From assembly GCA_947450405.1 (NCBI GenBank), contig CANFVI010000024.1, positions 1-15,386 of the forward strand: 15,386 bases of DNA, read 5' to 3'. Source of the DNA: Flavobacteriales bacterium (GTDB taxonomy: Bacteria; Bacteroidota; Bacteroidia; NS11-12g; UBA955). Below are positions 7,444 through 14,517 of the stretch, one piece after another (within the stretch, counting starts at the first letter, position 1; each line of letters begins with the position of its first letter). The position numbers were made by a program, and so were the translations under genes. Under the pieces are notes generated by a model. It was not told the DNA's origin and did no database searches. It worked only from the letters and a program-made list of their open reading frames with translations.

Positions 7444-8070
7444 TTATAACTTGTTTGAATTAATATATTGGAGAAGACGCATTTTGATACTTCTATGTTT
7501 TATAATATTTGGCCGAATTCTGTCAACAGAATCGAGTATTTCAAGCGAATTATTTACAGTTAAATAATTATACCCCATTTGACCCATTTGTCTATTTTGG
7601 GGTAATATTCTGGTTATGTCAAATTCTTCTAGGTCAATAAATTCATCGAAAAATACAATGTCCCTGATTTTGCTTTCAATACAAACATATAATGTCTCGC
7701 AAAATTCTATATTGGGAGATGGTTTTTCATGGTGATAGATTTTAGGAAATGAATAATATCCAATTAAATATGTCCTGTTGTCGTGGTAGTTTTTTGATTT
7801 CATAAATACAATTTTGACAGAATCCCTTTTTTCGGGATCAGGAAGCCGACTATAAATGTGCGGACACAATGCCGAATGTAAGTTGTCTCCACTTAATTGA
7901 TTATCAAATCCGAAATTCATAAAAGTATAAGTTACTTTATTTTCTATTGCAAAACCAAAACTTGAATTTAACAAATCCTCTTCTGTTGGGGCGGCTTGCC
8001 AATTATTTGAATTCCAATCAATTGAAGTGAGGATTCCAAAATGATTTTTACTAATCTCTATTGTTTTCAT
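7444..8070 (-). CDS. Hypothetical protein (208 aa) coupled to the DUF2779 nuclease gene
   Basis: Not recognised. 208 aa, soluble, beta-rich in its first two thirds (FGILTSIDW, SFGFAIENKVTYTFMNFGF, SVKIVFMKSKNYH, NRTYLIGYYSFPKIY) with a basic C-terminal tail (PNIIKHRSIKMRLLQYINSNK). The strand pattern with an aromatic-rich 'YLIGYYSF' segment could be a small beta-barrel reader domain such as the PUA/EVE type, but this is a guess from composition. Its ATG is 2 nt from the stop of the upstream DUF2779 gene and its own stop is 5 nt before the next gene, so it is almost certainly translated with them and may be a subunit or adaptor of the same complex. Confidence 0.75.
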   Translation of the reverse strand: MKTIEISKNHFGILTSIDWNSNNWQAAPTEEDLLNSSFGFAIENKVTYTFMNFGFDNQLSGDNLHSALCPHIYSRLPDPEKRDSVKIVFMKSKNYHDNRTYLIGYYSFPKIYHHEKPSPNIEFCETLYVCIESKIRDIVFFDEFIDLEEFDITRILPQNRQMGQMGYNYLTVNNSLEILDSVDRIRPNIIKHRSIKMRLLQYINSNKL

Positions 8071-8072
8071 AT

Positions 8073-10160
8073 TTATTTATTTTCTTTTAAATATTTAAAT
8101 CCTTCCATCAACATCACCATAGCCAATGTGTCGAGTTCGCAATAGCGAAGTAGTGATTCTTTGTATGCAAAGCGGCCAAGAGAAAGCAAATTAGAATATT
8201 GCAACTTGTTGTAAGCCAACATTGCCGCTGATCCATCTGCTACTTCGTCGAAGTCATCGCCGTCATCTGATTTGCCAAATTGTTCTATTTCTGTTTCGGT
8301 GAAAATTGGTGGTAACGTTTTGTAAGGGTCATTTCCGAATTCTGGATCAAGCCAAACATGAGCATCGAAATTTAAACTGCTGCATGTTTTGTTCTTTCCA
8401 TATAAATCAGGGTTTGAATATTTGGTAATTAATTCAGGGCAATCATGGAGAATAGCGGGTAATATTTTTTTAATAGAATTACTTCCCTTTGCATGTGAGC
8501 TATAATAAAATGATCTCACTACCTCTGCCAAATCAACCATGCATCGCTTTCCAACTATTTTGTTTTTGGGGGATGTTTTAACGTAAGTGATATCATCAAT
8601 GAAAGCGATCAATTCTACTTTGTTCGGAGGATTGAAAAATTCAACATCTTTTCTTAATTTATTTAACACCGAATTTTCGTGGGTTGCGTACCTGAAAATG
8701 GTTCCTTTGTGGTTCGATAATGATTCCATTAATGCATTCAAGAAGTTGATATTGGGATAGACATTCGACTCAAATGATAGCCACTGATTATAATGTTCTA
8801 TTTTGCCATCTTCATGTAAAATATGATGTGAAAATTGAAATGCAACTGTTTCATATGGATGCATTCCCTTGAAATAGGGGATGGCAACAGTGGTAGTTTC
8901 AAAATCTATCATGTGATATGGATATTCCCATTTACTATTTTGTATGTTTTCAAATTCGGTCTTCCAAAACACATAGGGTGGTGCGTTTTCTTCGTTGAGT
9001 TGAATTTGATATTTACGGCGTTCAAACGGAGTCATGCCCTGTCTGTCGTCATCCGCTTTTTCATTTGTGGGAGTAATCCAATCTATTTGAATATCTTTTA
9101 GATAGGGTGCTTTGTGATTGTCTATCTCTCCAGGCATTTTTGATCCAGCATAGCCCATCCATAATTCTGTTTTAAGCGAATCCGAGTGAATATCAATTTT
9201 AGTTTTACCAATGCCATCCCATTCGAAATTGCTCCAACATTCAGACATACCACATTTTAATTCAGAATCGGGGGCTCCAGTCCATCGATTGATGGTATAC
9301 GACAATTGGTTCGCTACTTTAAATTGGCATTTCTTGCATTTCGATCCTGGATTTGACCAAACCCTTTCTTGGTTTTTGTAGATTTCAGAACACCAATTTA
9401 CAAAGTCTTCAAATTTTTTATATTTTGAAGGAATATCTTTTGCCACAATGTCCATGTTCAAAATTGCTTCAATTTCATCGGTCATATTTATTTCTTTCAA
9501 AATACGCGTTTCATTCAATACAGAAATATCAATATTACTTAAATCTGTTTGAATGGTATAACCATTGATTACGGATTCTGAAATTTTAAATACTTGATTC
9601 AGTCCATCAACCGGAACAACTTCATCTTTATTTGCCAATAAGAAATATGGGGTAATCGTTAATTTTTCATTTTTTAAGGCGTGACGTACAACATAGGTTT
9701 GAAAAGCCAAATCATATAAATAGGGCACCCATTTAGACGATGGTTTGTTTTGATCGTTAATGAATTTAACTTCTTCCGAATAGGATTTTGATTTAACCTC
9801 TATGAGTTTGATTTGGTTATTGGTTTTCACCAATAAATCAACCCTTACAAATAAATTGTTGTAAAGGAACGCAGCTTCGGCAATTACAACATTGTCTTGT
9901 AATAATTTTACTGCCGTCATTTGCAATGCTTCTTCTTCGTTTAAAGTTGCAATGGTGATATTTTCGGCAATTGGGTCTTTGCAATATTTGTATTTCGCCA
10001 ATTCACCAACTTGGTAACCTCCCTTTGCCAAAGCTTGCATGAAAGTATCATCATTGGTTTGATCTTCATATTCCTTATTTCGGGTATAAAACAATTTTGA
10101 AGGACATTCTAGGGCCAATTTAAATCGGCTTTTTGTAAGGTATCTGTGTTTTGTTCTCAT
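8073..10160 (-). CDS. DUF2779 protein: Cas4-like PD-(D/E)XK nuclease fused to DEDD exonuclease-like domain
   Basis: 695 aa, predicted cytosolic two-domain nuclease. The opening LTKSRFKLALECPSKLFYTR, with QALAKGGYQVGELAKY about residue 42-56, is the signature I associate with DUF2779 proteins. The N-terminal half carries the PD-(D/E)XK catalytic set: Asp108 in VRVDLL and Glu121/Lys123 in IEVKSK. Cys19 near the N-terminus and Cys275, Cys278 (KCKKCQF) with Cys303/Cys308 (CGMSECW) match the split four-cysteine iron-sulphur arrangement of Cas4/AddB-type nucleases. The C-terminal half looks like an RNase H-fold DEDD exonuclease: Asp419 and Glu421 in MIDFETT, Asp543 in CMVDLAE and Asp677 in YCELDTLAMV. 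Both active sites look intact. It is the largest gene of the operon, 13 nt after the GIY-YIG gene and 2 nt before the 208-aa gene. Likely role: degrading invading or damaged DNA; substrate and polarity are unknown. Confidence 0.88.
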   Translation of the reverse strand: MRTKHRYLTKSRFKLALECPSKLFYTRNKEYEDQTNDDTFMQALAKGGYQVGELAKYKYCKDPIAENITIATLNEEEALQMTAVKLLQDNVVIAEAAFLYNNLFVRVDLLVKTNNQIKLIEVKSKSYSEEVKFINDQNKPSSKWVPYLYDLAFQTYVVRHALKNEKLTITPYFLLANKDEVVPVDGLNQVFKISESVINGYTIQTDLSNIDISVLNETRILKEINMTDEIEAILNMDIVAKDIPSKYKKFEDFVNWCSEIYKNQERVWSNPGSKCKKCQFKVANQLSYTINRWTGAPDSELKCGMSECWSNFEWDGIGKTKIDIHSDSLKTELWMGYAGSKMPGEIDNHKAPYLKDIQIDWITPTNEKADDDRQGMTPFERRKYQIQLNEENAPPYVFWKTEFENIQNSKWEYPYHMIDFETTTVAIPYFKGMHPYETVAFQFSHHILHEDGKIEHYNQWLSFESNVYPNINFLNALMESLSNHKGTIFRYATHENSVLNKLRKDVEFFNPPNKVELIAFIDDITYVKTSPKNKIVGKRCMVDLAEVVRSFYYSSHAKGSNSIKKILPAILHDCPELITKYSNPDLYGKNKTCSSLNFDAHVWLDPEFGNDPYKTLPPIFTETEIEQFGKSDDGDDFDEVADGSAAMLAYNKLQYSNLLSLGRFAYKESLLRYCELDTLAMVMLMEGFKYLKENK

Positions 10161-10173
10161 TGTTTTTGGGGGA

Positions 10174-10842
10174 TTAATGAATTTTATTTAGTAAAGAATT
10201 AGCGTAAAATTCAGTAAAACAATCAATTAAAATTGCTTCTTCACAATATAAGGATGTATGACCTAAGTTAGGGATTGAGCTTACCGATTCGAAATTCCAT
10301 TCATCAACAGATAAAAATATTTCATGATTTAGCTTTGGAAGTTCGCCATTTTTTATTGGAACTATTGAATTTGCGAAAATAGATTTTAACCAAGTTGTTT
10401 TACCTTTTGCCTTTTGTCTTTCAACCTCACTATATCCATTATTTAATAATAATGTATTTATGTCACTTAGATGGAAATTTCCATTCTTAGTATAATCCCA
10501 TCTTGGTCTTGACTTTTCTTTTTTTGAGAAAAGACTACTTATTTTATTGGATTTGCCTGATTTATTTGCAATACCGATATATAAAGGAATAATCCGTTGA
10601 TTGTTTTTTTGATATAGGAAATAAATTAAGCCTTCACTCGTGTTATTTTTTAATACTTGAGAAACTTTACTTTCAAATATCAGTTTTAATTGATCTGACA
10701 AATCGAGGTATTCATAAGTTTCATTTTTTGAATGAATTTCGATTGGTACTTCCATTGTATTGGGATCAAATTTAAACAGATGAGCCGAATTGGCCGGATT
10801 TGTCATTTTGGTAATAAAATTCTGTATTATTATATTTTTCAT
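10174..10842 (-). CDS. GIY-YIG-type nuclease domain protein
   Basis: 222 aa, soluble. The central region fits the GIY-YIG endonuclease fold: GLIYFLY (Gly71-Tyr74, the 'GIY' strand), an 11-13 residue hairpin, PLYIGIANKSGK (Tyr88-Ile89-Gly90, the 'YIG' strand), a basic segment SRPRWDY (candidate catalytic Arg112 or Arg114), and a C-terminal helix CEEAILIDCFTEFYANSLLN with the expected catalytic Glu (201/202) and a conserved-type Asn215. The first 65 residues form a separate N-terminal extension of unknown function. An insertion with many lysines (about 97-110 and 140-150) may bind nucleic acid. The ATG at 10842 gives the full product; an internal Met13 is an alternative. It starts 27 nt after the WYL gene and ends 13 nt before the DUF2779 gene. 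Divergence from textbook GIY-YIG spacing is the main uncertainty. Confidence 0.68.
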   Translation of the reverse strand: MKNIIIQNFITKMTNPANSAHLFKFDPNTMEVPIEIHSKNETYEYLDLSDQLKLIFESKVSQVLKNNTSEGLIYFLYQKNNQRIIPLYIGIANKSGKSNKISSLFSKKEKSRPRWDYTKNGNFHLSDINTLLLNNGYSEVERQKAKGKTTWLKSIFANSIVPIKNGELPKLNHEIFLSVDEWNFESVSSIPNLGHTSLYCEEAILIDCFTEFYANSLLNKIH

Positions 10843-10869
10843 ATTTTTTGATTTCTATTTTTTTAATTT

Positions 10870-11856
10870 TTATCCTTCCCAACAGTTTTCGCCATAGCGC
10901 TCGAAAAGGTTTGTGAGTTCTGCATTGTTGTATACGTTGAGCTGGATGCGGATTGCACCGTCATGCCGTTGCACAATCTGTTGAGATGAATGAATGGGTA
11001 CTGCTTCTATGAGCGAAGCTGGCCAACCTTTAAACCATCGATAAACCAACGAAGGTTCTTTGTCGACATACCAGTCTCTTAAAATACCAATACAATGATC
11101 GAAATAATGAGTAAGTCCAGAAATTTGAACCATTTCTGTCCAATTGAATGAAATAAAATCTTCATTTTCATCAAGAACATAATCAACCCTATTGTTGTGA
11201 ATTCTATCTAATGAAAAAAGCCTTAAATATTCTTCTGTAATTTCTTTACCAACTTCAATTCCAATAAGATAATATCGTCCTTCATAAATGCGAATTTGTA
11301 ATGGGAAAATACTCACTAATCTGGCAGAGGTTCGTTCATATTCACCAACTTTGTAATAATTAAATTCGCATGCCACTTGCTTCGAAATGCAAATCATGAT
11401 CATAGTGAGCATTTCAGTAAAACGGTCAGAAAGTTCAGGCGTTTTTTGCGAAATTACCATCGATAATTCTTTTACTGCTTTTTGCTTTAATTTATGTTCA
11501 TGGGTCAATACTTGCATAACTTTTGCAATGGAGGGGATTTTAGAATAGGGTTGGAGCAAAGAAAAAACCAAAGGCAGCGTTGCTTTCTCTTTCTCGGCCA
11601 TGTCCATATACTGCCAATTTTTCCCAGTTGCGGCAATAAAGTATTTTTGATGTTCACAAACGATATTGATTGGACCGTGTTCTAATCCTGTATCTCTCAG
11701 GAATTCAATGTCCAATGATAACATCCTTTTTTCTAAATTACCTAAATCTTGGCAACGTATCAATAATTCTTCAAAAGTGATTCCTTCACTATTTCTGATC
11801 CATACTTCTATGGCCTTCAATCGTTTTTCACGTTTTTTAGAAAGTCCTGTATTCAT
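10870..11856 (-). CDS. WYL-domain transcriptional regulator
   Basis: 328 aa. N-terminal winged helix (about 8-65, KKREKRLKAIEVWIRNSEG..FEELL..RMLSLDIEFLRDTG), then a helical linker, a WYL domain (about 158-222, CEFNYYKVGEYERTSARLVS, LQIRIYEGRYYLIGIEVG, LRLFSLDRI) and a C-terminal WCX-type region (about 250-328). GRYYLIG replaces the name-giving W-Y-L run, a common variant. WYL proteins sense ligands such as nucleic-acid ends or nucleotides and regulate defence operons (BrxR of BREX, CapW of CBASS), which makes this the probable switch of the operon in which it lies. It is flanked by the AAA+ gene (65 nt upstream) and the GIY-YIG gene (27 nt downstream). The target operator is not proven; the palindrome at 13662-13674 upstream of the AAA+ gene is one candidate. 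Confidence 0.88.
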   Translation of the reverse strand: MNTGLSKKREKRLKAIEVWIRNSEGITFEELLIRCQDLGNLEKRMLSLDIEFLRDTGLEHGPINIVCEHQKYFIAATGKNWQYMDMAEKEKATLPLVFSLLQPYSKIPSIAKVMQVLTHEHKLKQKAVKELSMVISQKTPELSDRFTEMLTMIMICISKQVACEFNYYKVGEYERTSARLVSIFPLQIRIYEGRYYLIGIEVGKEITEEYLRLFSLDRIHNNRVDYVLDENEDFISFNWTEMVQISGLTHYFDHCIGILRDWYVDKEPSLVYRWFKGWPASLIEAVPIHSSQQIVQRHDGAIRIQLNVYNNAELTNLFERYGENCWEG

Positions 11857-11921
11857 GTTTGAAATTGTAAACTAAGCAGTTAATTTAAATTTTGCAATGA
11901 TTATTTTGTACATTGGTTGAA

Positions 11922-13619
11922 TTAGTTATTAAAGCCAATTTTTTGCTTATTCGAATTGTTAAAACGTTCGTTCAAACCCAAGTTCATGATTACCTCAATG
12001 TTTGGAGAGCTAAACCCTAGCAATTTTTCAACGGAAAAGCGTCTTTGGATATTCGAAATTTCTCCTGCGGTGAAATCAAATTTATTCGTTAGTTGAATAA
12101 TTTCATTATCAGTTAACTCCGTAAATAAATGCTTCCATATTTTGGATTGAATATCTTTTTCGGGATTTTCAAATTCTAATTTATAAGTCCACCTTCTCTC
12201 AAAAGCGCTATCCATATTGTTAACCAAATTGGTGGTTCCAATCAATATGCCCGGAAAACGTTCCATTTCCTCCAAAATAATATTCTGAATTGAATTGCTC
12301 ATTTGATCTACACTGGATTGAGTGTCTATTCTTTTCCCGATAATTTGGTCGCATTCATTTAAAAATAGAATGGGTTTAACCGAATTGCGATCGCAATAAC
12401 TCCTATAATCTGTGAAAATTCTTTTTATGTTGGTTTCGCTATCGCCAACCCACTTCGAGAGAAAGTCAGTTACTTGAATTTTCATAATAGGTCGTTTCGT
12501 TTTTCGTGCCAATTGCAATACGTATTCTGTTTTGCCGCAGCCAGGTCCCCCATGAAATAAAAAAGTCAAGCCCTTCATGCTGCTATTGGGTGCAAGTTGT
12601 TTTTGATAACTTGAAAATTTCTTTTTGGTCAATAATCCTTCAACCCTACTAAGGTTGTATTCAAGTTTCGGATTGAAATATAAATTCATGGGATTAATGC
12701 TATTTGGCAAGGTTAAGGGTGTTTTAAGTAGCTCCATTTTCCTTTTCATAACTTTTAATGTTGTAGCGTCAATTTCTTTTAGAAATTCTCGATATCCTTT
12801 TTCGGTCAGTTCTAACTCAATATTTTTTCCTATAAAAGACCCACCAACATGTTGAACATATCCCATTTTAATAGGAGCCCAAGTGCAATCTAGAATTTGA
12901 AATTCGCTCATTGAAATTATGGTTTTGGAGCAAGTTAGGAATTGCCCTAAATATTGAAATGAAAAACTGTCATTGTCAAATAACGCTTTTGTGCAAATAC
13001 AGAATAAAATAAATTTGTCCATCACTTCAACCGTTCCTTTTTCTCGCATATACTCCGATTCTAGGAATTTAACAAGTGTTAAGTTTCCATTTTTATTGAG
13101 GCATTTTTCTATGATTTGGTTGATGTCAAATAAACCTATTGCGTCGTAGCTCAATCCATTTTGATTAAAACTACGCAACATTCCCTCTAGTCCAATGTTG
13201 CTTTCTTCGTTAAAAACATCATAATTATCGCTGTCAATTGCATCGATGGTTTTTTGATTGGGATATAAAAAATGCGTTCCCTCTTTTTGTTGGCTATCAA
13301 TTATTTTTTGGTTTGTTAACTCTTTCACTTGTTTGCGCAATGAGATAGATTTGCCGTCAAACCAGTGCAATACAAAACTGCTCAAATGTTGCATACTACA
13401 TTTTTGATGGGTCTCGCAAAAGTGTATCACAACAGCCAGTATGAGCGTGCTTTGTTCAGAGTGGGCAATGCTTTTGGCAAGATGATTCACCCATTTTAAG
13501 TCTTCTAATTTTGAGGGATTCAAAACATTCTTTGAGATTTCCTGAAACGCCAATTTAAATTGATTGCTGAGAGATTCAGTTTGGGTAATTTGTTCTGATA
13601 ATTTGTTCGTTTCTTGCAT
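11922..13619 (-). CDS. AAA+ ATPase with N-terminal winged-helix-like region
   Basis: 565 aa, cytosolic. Residues about 40-290 look like a helical/winged-helix region with two possible repeats (LSSFVLHWFDGKSISLRKQV; GQFLTCSKTIISMSEFQIL). The AAA+ domain is at about 315-530: Walker A GGPGCGKT (357-364), a substrate/pore-like segment LSKWVGDSE (about 387-395), Walker B PILFLNECD (416-424), sensor-1 Asn464 in IGTTN and arginine fingers in FERRW (Arg475/Arg476). In Walker B the usual Asp before the catalytic Glu is Asn421; Glu422 is kept. 'FNEAD'-like forms occur in this ATPase family, so hydrolysis is still expected. The overall layout resembles the ATPases (COG0464 type) that remodel or unfold partners. 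As the first large gene of the operon it probably supplies the motor for the nucleases encoded downstream (inference). Confidence 0.88.
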   Translation of the reverse strand: MQETNKLSEQITQTESLSNQFKLAFQEISKNVLNPSKLEDLKWVNHLAKSIAHSEQSTLILAVVIHFCETHQKCSMQHLSSFVLHWFDGKSISLRKQVKELTNQKIIDSQQKEGTHFLYPNQKTIDAIDSDNYDVFNEESNIGLEGMLRSFNQNGLSYDAIGLFDINQIIEKCLNKNGNLTLVKFLESEYMREKGTVEVMDKFILFCICTKALFDNDSFSFQYLGQFLTCSKTIISMSEFQILDCTWAPIKMGYVQHVGGSFIGKNIELELTEKGYREFLKEIDATTLKVMKRKMELLKTPLTLPNSINPMNLYFNPKLEYNLSRVEGLLTKKKFSSYQKQLAPNSSMKGLTFLFHGGPGCGKTEYVLQLARKTKRPIMKIQVTDFLSKWVGDSETNIKRIFTDYRSYCDRNSVKPILFLNECDQIIGKRIDTQSSVDQMSNSIQNIILEEMERFPGILIGTTNLVNNMDSAFERRWTYKLEFENPEKDIQSKIWKHLFTELTDNEIIQLTNKFDFTAGEISNIQRRFSVEKLLGFSSPNIEVIMNLGLNERFNNSNKQKIGFNN

Positions 13620-13658
13620 TTTGAAATCTTAGAGATGAATATTTTGTGATGAATAATC

Positions 13659-13829
13659 TTATGCAAAGTTTGCAATATTTACCCACTTCAAAAATTGCGT
13701 AGTTGCAAGTTTTGGGGTGATTGCTTTTTTATATAAATAGTGATGGTTTTGTGTTAATTGATGTGAGTTGGTTAATTTTTTAAAAATGGACATCCATGCT
13801 CTGTTTTGCAGAGTGCGGCATAATTTCAT
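13659..13829 (-). CDS. Possible 56-aa basic peptide
   Basis: An ATG at 13829 opens a 56-codon frame (MKLCRTLQNRAWMSIFKKLT..., ending WVNIANFA) that begins 19 nt after the stop of the 145-aa gene and ends 39 nt before the AAA+ start. The spacing fits an operon member and the peptide is basic, with many Gln, His and Lys. No family is recognised and no ribosome binding site is visible, so this could equally be a chance frame in the spacer. Confidence 0.25.
   Translation of the reverse strand: MKLCRTLQNRAWMSIFKKLTNSHQLTQNHHYLYKKAITPKLATTQFLKWVNIANFA
13662..13674. promoter_or_regulatory. 13-bp palindrome upstream of the AAA+ gene (candidate operator)
   Basis: TGCAAAGTTTGCA is a perfect palindrome around one central base, 43 nt upstream of the AAA+ ATG. 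On the minus strand it overlaps AAACTTTG, a 7/8 match to the TAnnTTTG -7 box, with a TTTG about 17 nt upstream (slightly short). A repressor bound here would block that promoter; the WYL protein is the obvious candidate, untested. Confidence 0.35.
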
Positions 13830-13848
13830 ATGTGTTTTATTTAATTAC

Positions 13849-14286
13849 TTACTTACTAGGCTGAACCAATACAGTTCGCGAAGGTTCTTCAATTTTGACG
13901 TAACCCAATTTAACAAGTTCAGAACATACCGCATGGCTGTTTTTCTCTGTTGGCTTTTTGTTATTATGATTATCAACATAATATTTTCGCATTGGAACTA
14001 ATCCGCCATCAGATTCTTGCACAATAAATTTGCGACTTCCAAGATAAGTGTTTGGATTTGATTTTTCGACATTGTCGACATTTTTCATCAAGTTAGTCGT
14101 TATTTCGCCATGGCTGTTTAACTTATTTCTTAAAAAGTCAATTGAACGCATTGTGAGTACAATTTCCTCTGTAGATAGTATTTGAGATTGCAATGCTTTG
14201 TCATACAATTTAATGATGGAGTTCAGTGCGAGTTCTGAGCTAATTTCTTGCGTGAATAAATGGGTATCAAAATTTGAGTTTAACAT
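13849..14286 (-). CDS. Hypothetical protein (145 aa) with its own palindromic operator; possible regulator
   Basis: Not recognised. The ATG at 14286 was chosen over an upstream TTG (14331) because a good promoter lies at 14308-14339, inside that longer frame; the product then begins MLNSNFDTHLFTQEISSE. Residues about 15-60 are helical (LALNSIIKLYDKALQSQILS), the middle is polar, and the C-terminus (HAVCSELVKLGYVKIEEPSR) could be a small wing or helix-turn-helix. No signal peptide or membrane helix. A 22-bp palindrome upstream of the promoter, further related half-sites near it and a related motif inside the gene suggest autoregulation, so the protein may be a DNA-binding regulator. It is the first minus-strand gene of the island, read toward the AAA+ gene 229 nt away; co-transcription with the operon is possible because no terminator separates them. 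Confidence 0.7.
   Translation of the reverse strand: MLNSNFDTHLFTQEISSELALNSIIKLYDKALQSQILSTEEIVLTMRSIDFLRNKLNSHGEITTNLMKNVDNVEKSNPNTYLGSRKFIVQESDGGLVPMRKYYVDNHNNKKPTEKNSHAVCSELVKLGYVKIEEPSRTVLVQPSK
14066..14078. repeat. Operator-like motif inside the 145-aa gene
   Basis: TCGACATTGTCGA is a palindrome around one central base. It shares 12 consecutive nt, ATGTCGAAAAAT on the minus strand, with the 22-bp operator at 14353-14374. It may be a secondary binding site or a chance match in AT-rich DNA. Confidence 0.3.
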
Positions 14287-14307
14287 GTTTGTTGGATTAT
14301 TATTATG

Positions 14308-14339
14308 CAAACATACAACATGTCTAAACAAAAGTCAAA
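14308..14339 (-). promoter_or_regulatory. Bacteroidota-type promoter of the 145-aa gene
   Basis: On the minus strand TTTG (complement of 14336-14339) is followed after 20 nt by TATGTTTG (complement of 14308-14315), an exact match to the TAnnTTTG -7 box at near-ideal spacing. Transcription would start near 14300, leaving a leader of about 15 nt before the ATG at 14286. The spacer contains AGACATGTT, a degenerate copy of the palindrome core at 14353-14374. Confidence 0.65.
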
Positions 14340-14352
14340 CTTTTTATATTTT

Positions 14353-14374
14353 ATTTTTCGACATGTCGAAAAAT
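14353..14374. promoter_or_regulatory. 22-bp perfect palindrome, candidate operator
   Basis: ATTTTTCGACA (14353-14363) is followed directly by its exact reverse complement (14364-14374), with core GACATGTC. It lies 14 nt upstream of the -33 box of the 145-aa gene. Related cores occur in the promoter spacer (AACATGTCT, about 14318-14326), at the start codon (AACATGTTT, 14282-14290) and inside the gene (TCGACATTGTCGA, 14066-14078), consistent with a dimeric autoregulator. Confidence 0.6.
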
Positions 14375-14441
14375 TGCTATAAAAAGTTTCTTCGATTCTA
14401 GAATAACTCTTTCATTTTCTATTGGAAATTAAAGTCAAATT

Positions 14442-14513
14442 TTAAATTATCCAATTCAACAAACACTCCAAAACGAGCATGGCAAAAGTCCTTAAAAATT
14501 TAATTCGATACAT
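14442..14513 (-). pseudogene. Truncated minus-strand start (23 codons, signal-peptide-like)
   Basis: An ATG at 14511-14513 sits at exactly the same distance from the right 42-nt repeat as the esterase ATG does from the left copy. The frame reads MYRIKFLRTFAMLVLECLLN then WII and stop: a basic start and hydrophobic run like a signal peptide, ended after 23 codons. It is not clearly homologous to the esterase N-terminus. It may be a relic of a gene cut off by the island, or chance. Confidence 0.25.
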
Positions 14514-14517
14514 GAAA

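Larger units (their letters stand above)
13620..13848. other. Spacer upstream of the AAA+ gene
   Basis: 229 nt between the 145-aa gene and the AAA+ gene. It contains a possible 56-codon frame (13659-13829), the 13-bp palindrome at 13662-13674, and a weak hairpin CTCTG-TTTTG-CAGAG (13799-13813) without a T-run. No convincing -33/-7 promoter pair was found; AAACTTTG overlapping the palindrome on the minus strand is the best -7 candidate. Confidence 0.4.

Noticed and set aside
6572..13619. Classical restriction-modification or CRISPR-Cas locus
   Set aside because: No methyltransferase motifs, no Cas1/Cas2/effector signatures and no regularly spaced repeats were seen; Cas4-like features occur only within the DUF2779 protein.
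13799..13813. Hairpin CTCTG-TTTTG-CAGAG as a terminator of the 145-aa gene
   Set aside because: Only a 5-bp stem with no T-run on either strand.
13768..14001. Plus-strand frame opposite the 145-aa gene
   Set aside because: It has no protein-like pattern and largely overlaps the better-supported minus-strand gene and its spacer.
14287..14331. Longer start (TTG at 14331) for the 145-aa protein
   Set aside because: It would place the consensus -7 box inside the coding region; the ATG at 14286 lies properly downstream of the promoter.
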